Shown here: piece by piece, positions 4,568-5,281 of the stretch
Position numbering within the stretch: position 1 is the first letter of the stretch
Layout: the number at the start of each line of letters is the position of its first letter
Assembly: GCA_030634615.1 (NCBI GenBank)
Contig: DAOWAL010000089.1
Location: forward strand, 1 to 5,281
DNA from: Candidatus Aenigmatarchaeota archaeon
GTDB taxonomy: Archaea > Aenigmatarchaeota > Aenigmatarchaeia > QMZP01 > QMZT01
DNA length: 5,281 bases
Reading direction: 5' to 3'
Made by a program: the position numbers and the translations under genes
Notes under the pieces: model-generated
The model's database searches: none
What the model was told of the DNA's origin: nothing
Seen by the model: the letters and a program-made list of their open reading frames with translations, nothing else

Positions 4568-5281
4568 CTATCCGTGCTCCAAATAATCTATCCAGTTGAG
4601 CTTACCCCAATCTGATTTTGTTGGATCCATTCCATCTTCGCCTGCGAAGAACTGGATAATGTCACCATTAGAATCTCTAAGTGTCATGTCATCCCAGACC
4701 TTAAGATCCTGAAGGGAATTCATAAGTCTTCTCTGCATGTAACCAGATTTTCTGGTTCGAAGAGATTTATCCATAAGACCTTCTCGACCGTTCATGATAT
4801 TCCAAAAGAATTCAAACGGTGTAAGACCTTGTTTGAAACCACGTGCAACAAAACCACGTGTCTGAGGTGAAAGATCACCTTTTTTGAAATGTGTTGTTGT
4901 TCTTCCACTGTAACCACGCTGTATCCTTTTACCGAGTATTGTTTCAGAACCAACACATGCAGACATCTGAGTAGTGTTAATGTTTGAACCTTTTGCACCC
5001 GAATTAGCCATGAAAACCATGTCACCTTCTTTTATATTCTTAATCATTATGCCACTTACCGTGTTTAGACCCTCTGCGAGGGTCGTGAGTATCTGTGTTT
5101 CAAGTGATTCTTCAGAAGTCATACCAGGAAGTGCTTTAAGTTGACCTGCCTGGAAGTTTTTGATAAGATTATTAGATTCATTCATTGCATTGACTATCTC
5201 ATCATGTATTGTTTTCTGTGTTTTCTGAGGAAGATCTATATCTGATATACCAATCGAAAGTCCTCTCATCATAAGATATGA
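4568..5281 (-). CDS. rpoA1: DNA-directed RNA polymerase subunit A' (Rpo1N), 5' end cut by window edge
   Basis: The last 237 residues of the N-terminal half of the split archaeal polymerase largest subunit (full length is usually near 880 aa). The frame is open through the right edge (S-Y-L before M-M-R-G-L-S-I-G), so the Met codons at 5272 and 5269 are internal. Visible parts, numbered from the edge: M-A-N-S-G-A-K-G-S (91-99) and N-I-N-T-T-Q-M (100-106) of the funnel region, G-K-R-I-x-R-G-Y (117-124), and R-G-F-V (142-145). The bridge helix (about 152-186) contains GLTPFEFF, GREGLMD and SGYMQRRL. The end has L-Q-D-L-K-V (191-196) and G-E-D-G-M-D-P (214-220), the usual end of A'. Several near-invariant bridge-helix residues differ: family F-H-A-M-G-G is W-N-I-M-N-G here. 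It lies 2 nt ahead of rpoA2. Confidence 0.97.
   Translation of the reverse strand, partial: SYLMMRGLSIGISDIDLPQKTQKTIHDEIVNAMNESNNLIKNFQAGQLKALPGMTSEESLETQILTTLAEGLNTVSGIMIKNIKEGDMVFMANSGAKGSNINTTQMSACVGSETILGKRIQRGYSGRTTTHFKKGDLSPQTRGFVARGFKQGLTPFEFFWNIMNGREGLMDKSLRTRKSGYMQRRLMNSLQDLKVWDDMTLRDSNGDIIQFFAGEDGMDPTKSDWGKLNWIDYLEHG

Noticed and set aside
4792..5025. Minus-strand frame of 77 codons inside rpoA1
   Set aside because: It overlaps the polymerase bridge-helix and funnel coding sequence in another frame; no independent support.
4568..5272. Treating the Met codon at 5272 as the rpoA1 start
   Set aside because: The frame stays open to the window edge, and the visible region corresponds to the last quarter of A', so the true start lies outside.

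Overview
The window is archaeal. It contains the 3' end of a split RNA polymerase largest subunit (A', then a separate A'' gene), the archaeal/eukaryotic-type ribosomal protein eL32 next to uL6, TATA-like promoters (TTTAAATATAT) and a KaiC-like ATPase. The DNA is AT-rich. Some features resemble small-genome DPANN-type archaea: scrambled ribosomal and polymerase gene order, divergent bridge-helix and trigger-loop residues, and a lysine-rich protein tail. That placement is an inference; no marker here proves a phylum. Every gene is on the minus strand, so the transcription order runs from high to low coordinates.

Information-processing half (5281 to about 2100). The end of rpoA1 (A', cut by the right edge) is followed after 2 nt by rpoA2 (A''), which ends in an unusual Lys/Glu/Pro-rich tail. 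A 57-nt gap carrying a TATA-like element leads to rpl6 (uL6). This overlaps rpl32e (eL32) by 11 nt, with a strong Shine-Dalgarno sequence inside the rpl6 end. A small zinc-ribbon gene follows. The arrangement is odd because A'' is normally followed by eL30/nusA genes, and uL6-eL32 normally sits in the spc operon followed by eL19.

Accessory half (about 2065 to 1). A TATA box about 29 nt upstream of an ATG suggests a leaderless mRNA. It starts a 109-aa protein with an AbrB/MazE-like swapped-hairpin segment, then a single-domain KaiC-like ATPase 2 nt later. A 65-nt gap with another TATA-like element and a Shine-Dalgarno sequence leads to a long open frame that runs off the left edge (322 codons visible). 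This last protein has two similar halves resembling V4R-type ligand-binding modules. I read these three as a candidate signalling module (DNA-binding factor, KaiC-type ATPase switch, possible sensor); this is the least described part of the window.

No rRNA, tRNA, CRISPR array, insertion sequence or long DNA repeat was seen, and no gene-free stretch exceeds about 70 nt.
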